64,000 bases of DNA from Acidobacteriota bacterium (lineage in GTDB: Bacteria > Acidobacteriota > Terriglobia > Acidiferrales > UBA7541): assembly GCA_013289955.1 (NCBI GenBank), contig JABCYZ010000004.1, forward strand, positions 186,001 through 250,000, given 5' to 3'. Below, one piece after another: positions 8,087 to 16,186 of the stretch. The translations under genes were made by a program, and so were the position numbers. Under the pieces are notes generated by a model. It was not told the DNA's origin. It made no database searches and saw only the letters and a list, made by a program, of their open reading frames with translations. Numbering within the stretch: position 1 is the stretch's first letter; every line of letters starts with the position of its first letter.

Positions 8087-11000
8087 TCACCACAACAGCT
8101 TCAATCCAAATTGCACTTGCCGCGAGCTTGTTGCTGTCGACGTGATTACGCCCGCCGTCGGCGAAGGATCGCCAGCGGCGGCCGCGTACACCACGGGATT
8201 CGGTGTATTGAAATTCGCGTGGTTTAGCAAGTTGAAGATCTCCGCTCGGAATTGCAACCCGAGGCGTTCCGTCAGCAAGAATCGACGCGACACGGAAAAG
8301 TCCGTTTCATAGAGATTCGGTCCCTGCAGTGTGTTTCGTCCGACATTGCCGTATGTACCAGTCAACGGTTGAAGGAACGCGTTCGGATTGAAATATTGAT
8401 TTGGCCCACCCTGGATGATCGATCCCGTAAAATCGGGATTTACGGAAGGGCGCACGGGATTGCGCGTGTCACCGTCGTTCGACGGGTTGTAGGAAAGCTG
8501 CGGCGTAAACGGTAGCCCTGAAAGCAGCGTCTGAATCGCGCTGACCTGCCAATCCGCAGCGATCCTTTTGAACCATGGATTGTCTCCGGCAACGGCGGAG
8601 CGGCTGAAAGGCAAATCGTAGGTTAGATTGATTACTCCCGCGTTCCTTACGTCGAACGACGCGCGTCCATAGTCCGCCTTCGGGTACAGCGGATTCGCAA
8701 CGAAAGCTGGAGAATTGGTCGCCACACTCGTGTTCATGTTATCGCCGTCATCGAGCGATTTCGAAAAAGTGTAGACACCACGGAACTGCAGACCCTTGCT
8801 TAAGCGCCGGTTCACGTCGACCTGCAATCCGTGGTAAGAACTGATTCCTTGGGAGAACCAGTGGGTCGTGTTCCAGACTGCGTTGTTTTCGAGTGCCGCG
8901 CCGCTCGGGTAGTAGAGGGTGCCGTTCGGATATCCGGCCGGGCATGGTGCAGCGGGGCAGATCGTAGGCGTCGGCAGATTTGCATCGACGGAAAGCAATT
9001 CGTGGTAACCGTGGGAGCCGATGTAACCGACACTGAACGTTGTGCTGGGCGTGAGCTGCCGCTCGACTTTCAGTGACCAGGCGTCGACGGTCGGCGTACG
9101 CAAATCTGGTTGCACGCCACTCGGGATGACCTTTGCTCCTGTGTACGTGGCGTCCGGCGCGATCTCAGAGAACGCTATGTTCTTCACGGCATAAACCGTG
9201 TTGAACGGGCTGTTTTGATCCAGCCGATAGCTCAAATTGTCCAGCAAGGCGTAGTACACGCCGAATCCGGCGCGCACGACGGTTTTCTTGGAGGCGAACG
9301 GAGCCCATGCGAGCCCGGCGCGAGGGGCGGGCAGGAACGCGGCCTTGTTTGCCGTGAAGACGGAGCCGCCCACCCTTGGATCGGTCGCGATGATACCGTT
9401 CTGATCGAATAGATAGTTCGAGGCACGGCCGTTCGCTTCATTCCAGCCATTCGTGAATTCCGAGCGAAACCCAAGACGCACTTCGAGCGAAGGCGTTATG
9501 CGAATCGCATCCTCTGCGTAGGCTGCGCCTTCCAGTGTTCGCCACCCGAGAGGCGTATAGGAAGGCGCGTAGGTGTAGGTGGATACTTTTCCTGCGAGGA
9601 AGCTCTGCAGATTTGTAAACGAGACTTGGCCGTATTGATCCTGAATCAGAGTGTCGTTCGCCTGAATGCGTTGGACCCAACCGCCAAAATTGAGCAAGTG
9701 TTTTCCGTGGGTGATCGTCAAATGATCGTCACCGGTGAACAGATTGCGCACGTCCGTGAGGTTGCTTCCGGCGTTCGTGCCGCCGTTGGTGATCTGCGAC
9801 GCGCCGTTCAAGGTTGTTCCACCGCCAACGACGACGGCGCCGACCGGCTGGTCCTCGCGAATCCAGCCGGACAGACCGGTGGCCGTGTTGCTATCGAAGA
9901 AAAAAGCGCCCCGCGAAAAGCCAAACGTGGCGCGATTCACCGCAGTTAGGGAGAAGACGTGCGTTTCGCTGAGACTGACTACCTGCTCACGTAAATTCAC
10001 ATTCGTATACGTCAAAGGATTGCTCGTGGGTGAAAGAGCAGCGCTATCGTCGATGGTGTATATCGCGGCGAGATTGTCGCGCTGGCTAAAAAGCTGATCC
10101 ACGCGCAGTGTCCCGAAATCTTCGCGTATGTGCTGGAGAGGATTGCTGAATGACTCTGCAATCCCGCTTGGACTGCCAGACGAAGTCAGGATTTCCGGTC
10201 CGTTCGCCACGGGCCAGAGTGCCAGCAGAGGCTGAATGCTGGGAACCGCGCTCGCCCGGGAAGTGTTGTCCGGCACCAGCGTCAAATCGCTGAGGCCCAG
10301 CGACTGCCGGTATCCTTCGTAATTGCCGAAGACGAAGGTTTTGTCTCTTATGATCGGGCCGCCCGCCGAGCCGCCAAATACGTTGCGTTCGAAATGAGGA
10401 ATGTCACCGTGATCGAAGAAATTTCGCGCATCGAAGATGCTGTTGCGCAGAAATTCGTAAACCGATTCATGAAACGCGTTCGTGCCGTTGGCGGTGACGA
10501 TGTTGATCTGGGCGCCCGGCCGTTTTCCATATTCCGCGCCATACGTGTCGGTCACGACGGCAAATTCGCGGACCGCGTCCACGCCCAGCAACTGGCCGCT
10601 TACGCCTCCCGGCGTGTTGTTGATCTCGGAGGCACTGGTGTATTCCACGCCGTTCAACAAGAAGAGATTCTCTTGCGGCCGCCGTCCGGACACGGCAAAC
10701 ATACTCCCCACCACGGAGTTGGAGGTGCCGATGCCGCCGGAGCGCTGGGACGTGTAGTTCACGATGCCCGGATTCAGCGTCAGCAACTGATCGTAACTGC
10801 GCCCGTTCAGCGGCAGGTCTTTTACTTCGTGCTCGCCGACCAGGCCGGAAGAATCCTCGGTCGAAATTTGGACGGCCGTGGAAAATGCCGGAACTTCTAT
10901 AGTTTCGTACATGTCTCCGACCTGCAACTTCAAATCGATTTCCTCGCGCTCCCCGACGGCCAGCTTGATCGCGCGACTATGGTCTGTCTGAAAGCCAGTT

Positions 11001-11281
11001 TTGCCAGCGGTAATTTCGTATTGCCCAACCGGCAAGGCTGCGGCGTTGAAAAGGCCCGCCTCGTCCGTCACCAATGTGCGCTCCCTGTCGGTCTCCAGGT
11101 TCTTGATCACGATGGTGGCGCCGGAAACCGGCGCATTCGCCGCATCCGTAACCTTGCCCCACAACGAAGAATCTCCTTGGGCAAAAGCGGAAAGAGCAAG
11201 CAATACGGAAGCAAGCGTGGCGAAGACTGCCTTTGCCCTGTATTTTTTTGGTGAAGAGACTGCGAGATTTATAGAAATCAT
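8087..11281 (-). CDS. TonB-dependent receptor with carboxypeptidase-regulatory domain, Oar-like
   Basis: Complete 1064-residue outer-membrane receptor. Order of parts: positively charged signal peptide ending around ALSAFAQ (about residue 35); a carboxypeptidase-regulatory-like beta sandwich (SLWGKVTDAANAPVSGATI, about 38-120); a plug domain with LPLNGRSYDQLLTLNPG and LLNGVEYTSA; then a long beta barrel ending in QFGLKLLW with a terminal aromatic residue. This is the Oar/Cna-B-like group greatly expanded in Acidobacteriota, thought to import oligosaccharides or peptides. The open frame begins with TTG at 11287, but the ATG at 11281 has GGAG seven bases upstream and is preferred. No transport partner or sigma/anti-sigma pair lies next to it, so the substrate is unknown. 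Confidence 0.92.
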   Translation of the reverse strand: MISINLAVSSPKKYRAKAVFATLASVLLALSAFAQGDSSLWGKVTDAANAPVSGATIVIKNLETDRERTLVTDEAGLFNAAALPVGQYEITAGKTGFQTDHSRAIKLAVGEREEIDLKLQVGDMYETIEVPAFSTAVQISTEDSSGLVGEHEVKDLPLNGRSYDQLLTLNPGIVNYTSQRSGGIGTSNSVVGSMFAVSGRRPQENLFLLNGVEYTSASEINNTPGGVSGQLLGVDAVREFAVVTDTYGAEYGKRPGAQINIVTANGTNAFHESVYEFLRNSIFDARNFFDHGDIPHFERNVFGGSAGGPIIRDKTFVFGNYEGYRQSLGLSDLTLVPDNTSRASAVPSIQPLLALWPVANGPEILTSSGSPSGIAESFSNPLQHIREDFGTLRVDQLFSQRDNLAAIYTIDDSAALSPTSNPLTYTNVNLREQVVSLSETHVFSLTAVNRATFGFSRGAFFFDSNTATGLSGWIREDQPVGAVVVGGGTTLNGASQITNGGTNAGSNLTDVRNLFTGDDHLTITHGKHLLNFGGWVQRIQANDTLIQDQYGQVSFTNLQSFLAGKVSTYTYAPSYTPLGWRTLEGAAYAEDAIRITPSLEVRLGFRSEFTNGWNEANGRASNYLFDQNGIIATDPRVGGSVFTANKAAFLPAPRAGLAWAPFASKKTVVRAGFGVYYALLDNLSYRLDQNSPFNTVYAVKNIAFSEIAPDATYTGAKVIPSGVQPDLRTPTVDAWSLKVERQLTPSTTFSVGYIGSHGYHELLSVDANLPTPTICPAAPCPAGYPNGTLYYPSGAALENNAVWNTTHWFSQGISSYHGLQVDVNRRLSKGLQFRGVYTFSKSLDDGDNMNTSVATNSPAFVANPLYPKADYGRASFDVRNAGVINLTYDLPFSRSAVAGDNPWFKRIAADWQVSAIQTLLSGLPFTPQLSYNPSNDGDTRNPVRPSVNPDFTGSIIQGGPNQYFNPNAFLQPLTGTYGNVGRNTLQGPNLYETDFSVSRRFLLTERLGLQFRAEIFNLLNHANFNTPNPVVYAAAAGDPSPTAGVITSTATSSRQVQFGLKLLW

Positions 11282-11465
11282 TTCCAAGCTCCATTTCGTT
11301 TTTTTTGATTTATGCGCCTAAAGCACATGTGGCGCGGAATACGTTTCGAGTTCGGTTTTGCAGCCTGAAACAAAAGAGAGGTTCAGCGACAACAACAGGC
11401 AATGAGGAGACAGAGAGGAATAGCGGAGAAGGGAGCTGAAAAAATCCCATCGGTGGAGAAAGGAG

Positions 11466-12275
11466 TCATGGCCGCACCCGGCGCGTCCATTGCGGATCCA
11501 ATTTCGTTTGCGCGAGGGCGGCCTTGGGGGCGATGGAGTGCACTCCCGACCAAACCAATTGCAACCCGGCTAGCAAACCGACGGCCGCCACGACTGCCTT
11601 CAATTTCTGTGCAGGCACCCTCCGAGCAAGCAAGCAACCGATCACGACGCCCGGCAGTCCTCCAGCCAGCAATTGCGGCAGCGTCGTGGTGCTGATTGAT
11701 CCGAATGTCCAGTGCGCCAAACTGCCAATAACTGCCAATACCAGGCCGAACAGGATGTCCGTGCCGACCACCTGCGCTGGAGCCATTTCCGAGTAGTTTA
11801 GCAGCAGCATCGTGCCGAGGGCCCCCGCCCCAGCGGAAGAGAATCCAGATTCAACGCCGATCGGAAACGCGAGCCATGGCAGCCAACGCGAATTTTTCGA
11901 AGCAAAATGAGGATTCCGTATGCGGGGAACGAAGGTGATGCTGGATGAAAATGCCAGCAACAAACCCAAGATGATCACGACCGCGGAGTTGCTCGCAGGT
12001 TTCGCGAGCACGCGTAGCGCGAAGATACCAAGGACAAGGCCCGGCACCGCTCCAATCACCAGCAACCGGAAATATCGTGAGTGCACATGGCGGCTCGCCA
12101 GATAAAACGGCGCCGCAACCAGTCGCAAGACACCCGCAAAAACGAAAGCCGTCCCCACGGCCTCTCCCGCGGGCAGCCCAACCATCAGCAGCAACGCGGG
12201 CACAGTAAAGCTCCCGCCGCCGATTCCGGTCAGCCCGACGACCAAGGCGATCACAAATCCCAGGAGGAAATTCAT
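11466..12275 (-). CDS. TauE/SafE family sulfur-compound permease
   Basis: Integral membrane protein of 269 residues with about eight hydrophobic segments and the TauE/SafE signatures: GLTGIGGGSFTVPALL near residue 15 and SSAGAGALGTMLLL in the second half. Family members move sulfite, sulfoacetate, sulfate or thiosulfate. The start at 12275 overlaps the stop of cysH by four bases (ATGA), so it is the last gene of the cysD-cysN-cysH transcript; the longer frame from 12377 would run into cysH. By context it most likely imports an inorganic sulfur anion for assimilation or removes excess sulfite produced by the pathway; the direction cannot be decided from sequence. The C-terminal 20 residues are hydrophilic. 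Confidence 0.88.
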   Translation of the reverse strand: MNFLLGFVIALVVGLTGIGGGSFTVPALLLMVGLPAGEAVGTAFVFAGVLRLVAAPFYLASRHVHSRYFRLLVIGAVPGLVLGIFALRVLAKPASNSAVVIILGLLLAFSSSITFVPRIRNPHFASKNSRWLPWLAFPIGVESGFSSAGAGALGTMLLLNYSEMAPAQVVGTDILFGLVLAVIGSLAHWTFGSISTTTLPQLLAGGLPGVVIGCLLARRVPAQKLKAVVAAVGLLAGLQLVWSGVHSIAPKAALAQTKLDPQWTRRVRP

Positions 12276-12973
12276 CCGCCTGTTTTCTCCGAAAAGGTAT
12301 GGATCCCGCATTCGAGTTTCTTGCCGCCCCAGCGGCCGGAACGCGCGTCCGCGCCTGAAACGGGAATCGCCGTGCATGGCTCACAGCCGATGCTCAGGTA
12401 GCCGCGGTCGTACTGCGGAAGATATGGGAGTTGATGTTTACCGGTGAATTCCCATACCTGGGCCCACGACCAATCCGCGAGAAGGCTGATTTTCAGGAGT
12501 GTTTTGCCGCTCGGTAGCTTGTGGTGCTCGATCTTTTTGAGATTGCGCCTAGTAGGCGATTGCTCGCGCCGCAGGCCCGTAAACCACAAGTCGAACAGCT
12601 CCAGCGATTTCATCAGCGGCTCTACTTTTCGGATTTGGCAGCACTTCGCAGGGTCGAGTTGGTGCAAGATCCCAAATTCCGCTTCCTGTTGCGGCACGGT
12701 CGTGTGCGGCCCCACGTTTACCAGATTCAGCTTCCAGTCCCTGGCGACCTGATCGCGAAATCGGTATGTATCGGTGAAGTGATATCCAGTTTCAAGAAAT
12801 AACACGGGGACCCTTGGAAGCGATTGCCGCAAGAGTGAAAGTACGATCATGTCTTCTGCCTGAAAACTGCAGGTGAGGCAAGCCGGCACTGACGGGAATC
12901 GCTCGAAAATCGCTTCAAGTAAATCCTCAGCATTCAAGGCTTCCGACGTTTCGGTGAGTTGCGCGTCAGTCAT
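12272..12973 (-). CDS. cysH: adenylyl-sulfate (APS) reductase, thioredoxin-dependent, 4Fe-4S type
   Basis: Reduces activated sulfate to sulfite in the cytoplasm, EC 1.8.4.10 type. The 233-residue protein has the nucleotide-binding SFQAEDM region (36-42), an LETGYHF segment, the Cys-Cys pair at 111-112, the C-x-x-C pair at 197-200 (GCEPC) and the catalytic Cys222 in ECGIH. A CC plus CxxC set ligates a 4Fe-4S cluster and is the established mark of APS-specific reductases; PAPS-specific enzymes such as that of E. coli lack these four cysteines. The true ATG is at 12973, overlapping the cysN stop by eight bases; the upstream frame to 13291 is cysN antiframe. Consistent with direct use of APS, the CysN partner has a defective kinase domain. 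Confidence 0.92.
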   Translation of the reverse strand: MTDAQLTETSEALNAEDLLEAIFERFPSVPACLTCSFQAEDMIVLSLLRQSLPRVPVLFLETGYHFTDTYRFRDQVARDWKLNLVNVGPHTTVPQQEAEFGILHQLDPAKCCQIRKVEPLMKSLELFDLWFTGLRREQSPTRRNLKKIEHHKLPSGKTLLKISLLADWSWAQVWEFTGKHQLPYLPQYDRGYLSIGCEPCTAIPVSGADARSGRWGGKKLECGIHTFSEKTGG

Positions 12974-14687
12974 TGGCAGGCTCTTTCTCTGATTGGTCGG
13001 GCGCGCCGCTGATTCGCAACGTTTGTGCCCGAGATACGATGTGCGCGGCGATCTCCTCGCGATTCTGGCGATCCGAATCCAGACCCAAATCAAACAGCGA
13101 ACCTCCAGCGAGTCGCTTGAGCGTATGGACGAGCCGCAGCGAGGGCTTGTCGATAACCAGAAGAACCAACAATCCTGCGGACCAGACGGAGGCGAGGAGA
13201 GACGCCAAGTACGCTGAAGGAATTTGATGGCCGTCAAGGGTGATCGTTGCAAATCCGTTCTCGAACAGCGCTCGTTCCGCAGCATCGGCAAGTGATGCGC
13301 GATTCGGCAGCAGAAAGACTCCGGGACGGTGGCCGTACCTTGAGGCTTTTTCTGTTGCAGACAGGGGCTGTCCGTTCGAAACTTGCTGAGGGGTTAAATC
13401 CTCGCGAATCATCCCCGCGCCGACGGTGGCATTCGAAAGTGGATCCAGCAGGATGAAGCTGCCCGTCGTGCGATTCAGTGAATACGGATCGAAGAAGAGC
13501 GGCGTGGTCGTTTCCATATGGACCAACGCAATCCCGTTCATAGGTAAGTCGCTCGCAGGTTCCTTGGCAAGTGTGTTGATGTCGATGCGATGGCTGATGC
13601 CCGTTACGCGCGCTTTCACCTGGCGTGTCGTATGCTTCAGTAAGTATCCAATATCTTTGCGCAGCGGCTGTTCGTGAAGCCAAACAATCGAAGCGCTGAA
13701 TCGATTGGAAATCGCCGGCAGTCGCGAGGTCGAAACCAGCATGTCGCCACGGCTGAGATCGATCTCGTCTTCCAGCTTCAACGTGATCGACTGCGTTGCG
13801 GCCGCTTCATCCAATTTGCCGTCAAACGTGACGATCGATTGCACGCGCGTCGTTTGCTTCGAGGGCAGGGCCACAACCGATTCCCCCGGATGAATCGTTC
13901 CTGCGGCGATTTGCCCCGCGAAGCCGCGAAAAACGGAGTCGGGCCGGATTACGGACTGGATGGGAAACCGGAAAGCAGGCAAAGCGGAAGCCGCTCGCAC
14001 CGGAATGGTCTCGAGATGCTCCAATAGAGTCTGCCCGGAATACCAATCGGTTCTCGAGCTGCGCTCCACAATGTTGTCACCCTCGAGAGCACTTACCGGC
14101 ACACAGTGTACGAGCGAAAAATTCAGCGGCTCCACGAGCGAGAGAAATTCTTTCCGCAACCGGAGGAATGTCGCTTCCGAATAGCCGACAAGATCCATCT
14201 TGTTCACAGCCACCAGGATATTCGGGATCCCCAGCAGCGATGCAATATAGGTGTGTCGCCTCGTTTGCGGCAAAAGGCCCTTGCTTCCATCGAGCAAAAT
14301 CACAGCAAGGGAGGCGGTGGAGGCGCCCGTCGCCATATTGCGGGTGTACTGCTCGTGGCCGGGCGTGTCCGCGATAATGAATTTGCGCCGTGCTGTCGCG
14401 AAATACCGGTACGCAACATCGATCGTGATGCCTTGCTCGCGTTCCACGCGCAGGCCATCGGTCAGCAACGAGAAATCGATTGGTCCGCTGGACCGGTTCA
14501 CGCGGCTCTTTTTCACCGACGCGAGCTGATCCTCGTACACGCCTTTTGCGTCGTACAAGAGCCTGCCGATCAGCGTGGATTTTCCGTCGTCGACACTTCC
14601 AGCCGTTGTAAACCGCAACAATTCTTTTCCCAGATCCGCCTGAAGGAATTGCTCGAAGGATTCGTGAATAACCGGAACGGAGGCCAT
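12966..14687 (-). CDS. cysN: sulfate adenylyltransferase subunit 1 (CysN) with degenerate APS-kinase-like tail
   Basis: GTPase subunit of ATP sulfurylase; GTP hydrolysis drives APS formation by CysD. EF-Tu-like GTPase motifs are clear: G1 GSVDDGKS (30-37), DTPGH (107-111), NKMD (162-165), followed by two beta-barrel domains to about residue 430. The protein is 573 residues, longer than plain CysN (about 470). Residues about 440-560 align in order with APS kinase (CysC), with the ASRYGHRPGVFLL strand, an ALFENGFATITLDGHQI segment and a later VIDKP segment. However, the kinase P-loop GLSGSGKST is replaced by LPNRASLA, so PAPS synthesis is unlikely. It starts one base inside the cysD stop (TGATG) and overlaps cysH, so it is translationally coupled. 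Confidence 0.92.
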   Translation of the reverse strand: MASVPVIHESFEQFLQADLGKELLRFTTAGSVDDGKSTLIGRLLYDAKGVYEDQLASVKKSRVNRSSGPIDFSLLTDGLRVEREQGITIDVAYRYFATARRKFIIADTPGHEQYTRNMATGASTASLAVILLDGSKGLLPQTRRHTYIASLLGIPNILVAVNKMDLVGYSEATFLRLRKEFLSLVEPLNFSLVHCVPVSALEGDNIVERSSRTDWYSGQTLLEHLETIPVRAASALPAFRFPIQSVIRPDSVFRGFAGQIAAGTIHPGESVVALPSKQTTRVQSIVTFDGKLDEAAATQSITLKLEDEIDLSRGDMLVSTSRLPAISNRFSASIVWLHEQPLRKDIGYLLKHTTRQVKARVTGISHRIDINTLAKEPASDLPMNGIALVHMETTTPLFFDPYSLNRTTGSFILLDPLSNATVGAGMIREDLTPQQVSNGQPLSATEKASRYGHRPGVFLLPNRASLADAAERALFENGFATITLDGHQIPSAYLASLLASVWSAGLLVLLVIDKPSLRLVHTLKRLAGGSLFDLGLDSDRQNREEIAAHIVSRAQTLRISGAPDQSEKEPAND

Positions 14688-15664
14688 CAGAAGTAACCCT
14701 CGCGTTTCTTGAGCTCCATCGAGCCTTCTTCATCATGATCGATGGCCCGGTTCTCCCGCTCCGACCGGCGAAACGAAACCATTTCTTCAATAACTTTCGG
14801 AAGGGTATCCGCGTCAGACCGAATGGCTCCGGTGCAGGGCACGCAGCCGAGCGAGCGCATCCTGCAATTCACAATCTGTGAGGTCTCACCCGGCAGAATT
14901 TCGCCTCCGGAGTGGATCAGGACGAGCGAGCTGCCACGGATGACGACCTCGCGCGGCTTGGCAAGATACAACGGTACAATCGGAATGTTCTCGTCGAGGA
15001 TGTACAGCCAGATGTCGAGTTCTGTCCAATTCGAAAGCGGGAAGACGCGGATACTTTCATTTTTGTCTATGCGCGAATTAAACAGATTCCACAATTCCGG
15101 GCGCTGATTCTTTGGATCCCATTGCCCGTGAGCGTCGCGGAACGAGTAGATCCGCTCTTTCGCTCGCGATTTCTCTTCGTCGCGGCGCGCCCCGCCGAAG
15201 GCCGCATTGAAGCCGCCGTTCTGCAAAGCGTCTAACAGAGCTTTTGTCTTTAGCAGGCCGCAGCATTTCTGCGTACCAAGTGCGACGGGATTCGCGCCGC
15301 GTGCGATCGCCTCTTCATTGCGATGTACGATCAATTCCGCGCCGATCGACTTGGTATACCAGTCGCGAAACGCGATCATTTCGGGAAACTTGTAGCCGGT
15401 GTCGACGTGCAAGAGCGGAAAGGGGATCCTGCCGGGAAAAAATGCTTTCTGCGCCAACCGCAACATGACCGACGAGTCTTTGCCGATCGAATAGAGCATG
15501 ACGGGACTCGAGAACTCCGCCGCGGCTTCTCGCAGGATGTAGATGCTCTCTGCCTCCAGCATCCGCAGATGGCTGAGCCCGCGCCGTGGAAAGCCCGAGG
15601 CGTCTCCGCCTACATTCGCGCCTTTCGGGGGCGTCTCGATCATCACTTGTGTGCTGCGCTGCAT
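14687..15664 (-). CDS. cysD: sulfate adenylyltransferase subunit 2 (CysD)
   Basis: Catalytic subunit of ATP sulfurylase, joining sulfate and ATP to give APS and pyrophosphate. It belongs to the PP-loop ATP pyrophosphatase family: [13 protein letters not shown] carries the SGGKDS-like PP motif, followed by [29 protein letters not shown] and the C-terminal [29 protein letters not shown] end, here split over the final 25 residues. Length (325 residues) is typical. The ATG at 15664 has GAAGG upstream; the frame extension to 15724 overlaps the leader hairpin and is rejected. First gene of the cys operon, coupled to cysN by a TGATG junction. The pyrophosphate produced would be removed by the family I pyrophosphatase at 28232. 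Confidence 0.94.
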   Translation of the reverse strand: MQRSTQVMIETPPKGANVGGDASGFPRRGLSHLRMLEAESIYILREAAAEFSSPVMLYSIGKDSSVMLRLAQKAFFPGRIPFPLLHVDTGYKFPEMIAFRDWYTKSIGAELIVHRNEEAIARGANPVALGTQKCCGLLKTKALLDALQNGGFNAAFGGARRDEEKSRAKERIYSFRDAHGQWDPKNQRPELWNLFNSRIDKNESIRVFPLSNWTELDIWLYILDENIPIVPLYLAKPREVVIRGSSLVLIHSGGEILPGETSQIVNCRMRSLGCVPCTGAIRSDADTLPKVIEEMVSFRRSERENRAIDHDEEGSMELKKREGYF

Positions 15665-15706
15665 CGTTTCCCTTCTTGTTCTCGTGTGAAGCACAAAACC
15701 TGGCCT

Positions 15707-15747
15707 AAAAAACAAAAATCCCACCTACCAGGCTCGCTGGCGGTGGG
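15707..15747 (-). terminator. intrinsic terminator-like hairpin in the cysD leader
   Basis: On the minus strand CCCACC (15747-15742) pairs with GGTGGG (15725-15720), with an inner CCA/TGG pairing, and the stem is followed by ATTTTTGTTTTTT (15719-15707). This is a good rho-independent terminator placed about 45 bases before the cysD start. Because the next gene upstream is transcribed the other way, it cannot end another gene and is best read as a leader attenuator of the cys operon. Confidence 0.6.
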
Positions 15748-15773
15748 TTTGATACGACTCTTCTAGATTAAAA

Positions 15774-15784
15774 TCCTAGACTAG
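15774..15784. promoter_or_regulatory. perfect palindrome upstream of the cys leader hairpin (possible operator)
   Basis: CCTAGACTAGG is a perfect 5-1-5 inverted repeat placed about 110 bases before the cysD ATG and just upstream of the leader hairpin. Its position fits a regulator site (for example Rrf2- or LysR-like) or part of the promoter. No regulator gene is adjacent, so this is inference. Confidence 0.35.
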
Positions 15785-16186
15785 GAACCCCCGGCGCCAG
15801 TGCACACCTGTGGACAACGCGTACAACACGCGCTACATGCGCCGGTGCAAATCTGGCATTGCTTGGAGGCAATTAACATCTCCGAGACTTTACGATGGAA
15901 ACTCTCAAACTGCAAGGCCATTTTCGCGGCAAAAGCGCTCATCTCCGACCGGGAAAGGATTTCGACAGAAGGCTGCCGTCAAGGACCCTGATGGCGCCAC
16001 TCAGCATGGGCCGTCATCCTCGGGTCCTACAACTGGCCGCGACAGTACCTAAGACCTGGTGCACTCGTGGAATCCAAATTGGTACTGCACACCCCTAGCG
16101 GTGACGACCGGGATATGTCCTAATCCCGGAACCCTTCCCGTGCGGCAATCCCGCTAACTGAAACCTCGTAACGAAATGGAGGAAGT
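15785..16186. other. intergenic region between divergent cysD and S53 protease genes
   Basis: No gene is supported; three overlapping short frames on the plus strand lack ribosome sites. It must hold the protease promoter and part of the cys leader. One hairpin, CCGGGA (16108-16113) with TCCCGG (16124-16129), lies about 60 bases before the protease start without a T run. Confidence 0.4.

Noticed and set aside
10394..11254. 286-codon plus-strand frame opposite the Oar-like receptor
   Set aside because: Shadow frame; the minus strand encodes the conserved receptor start here.
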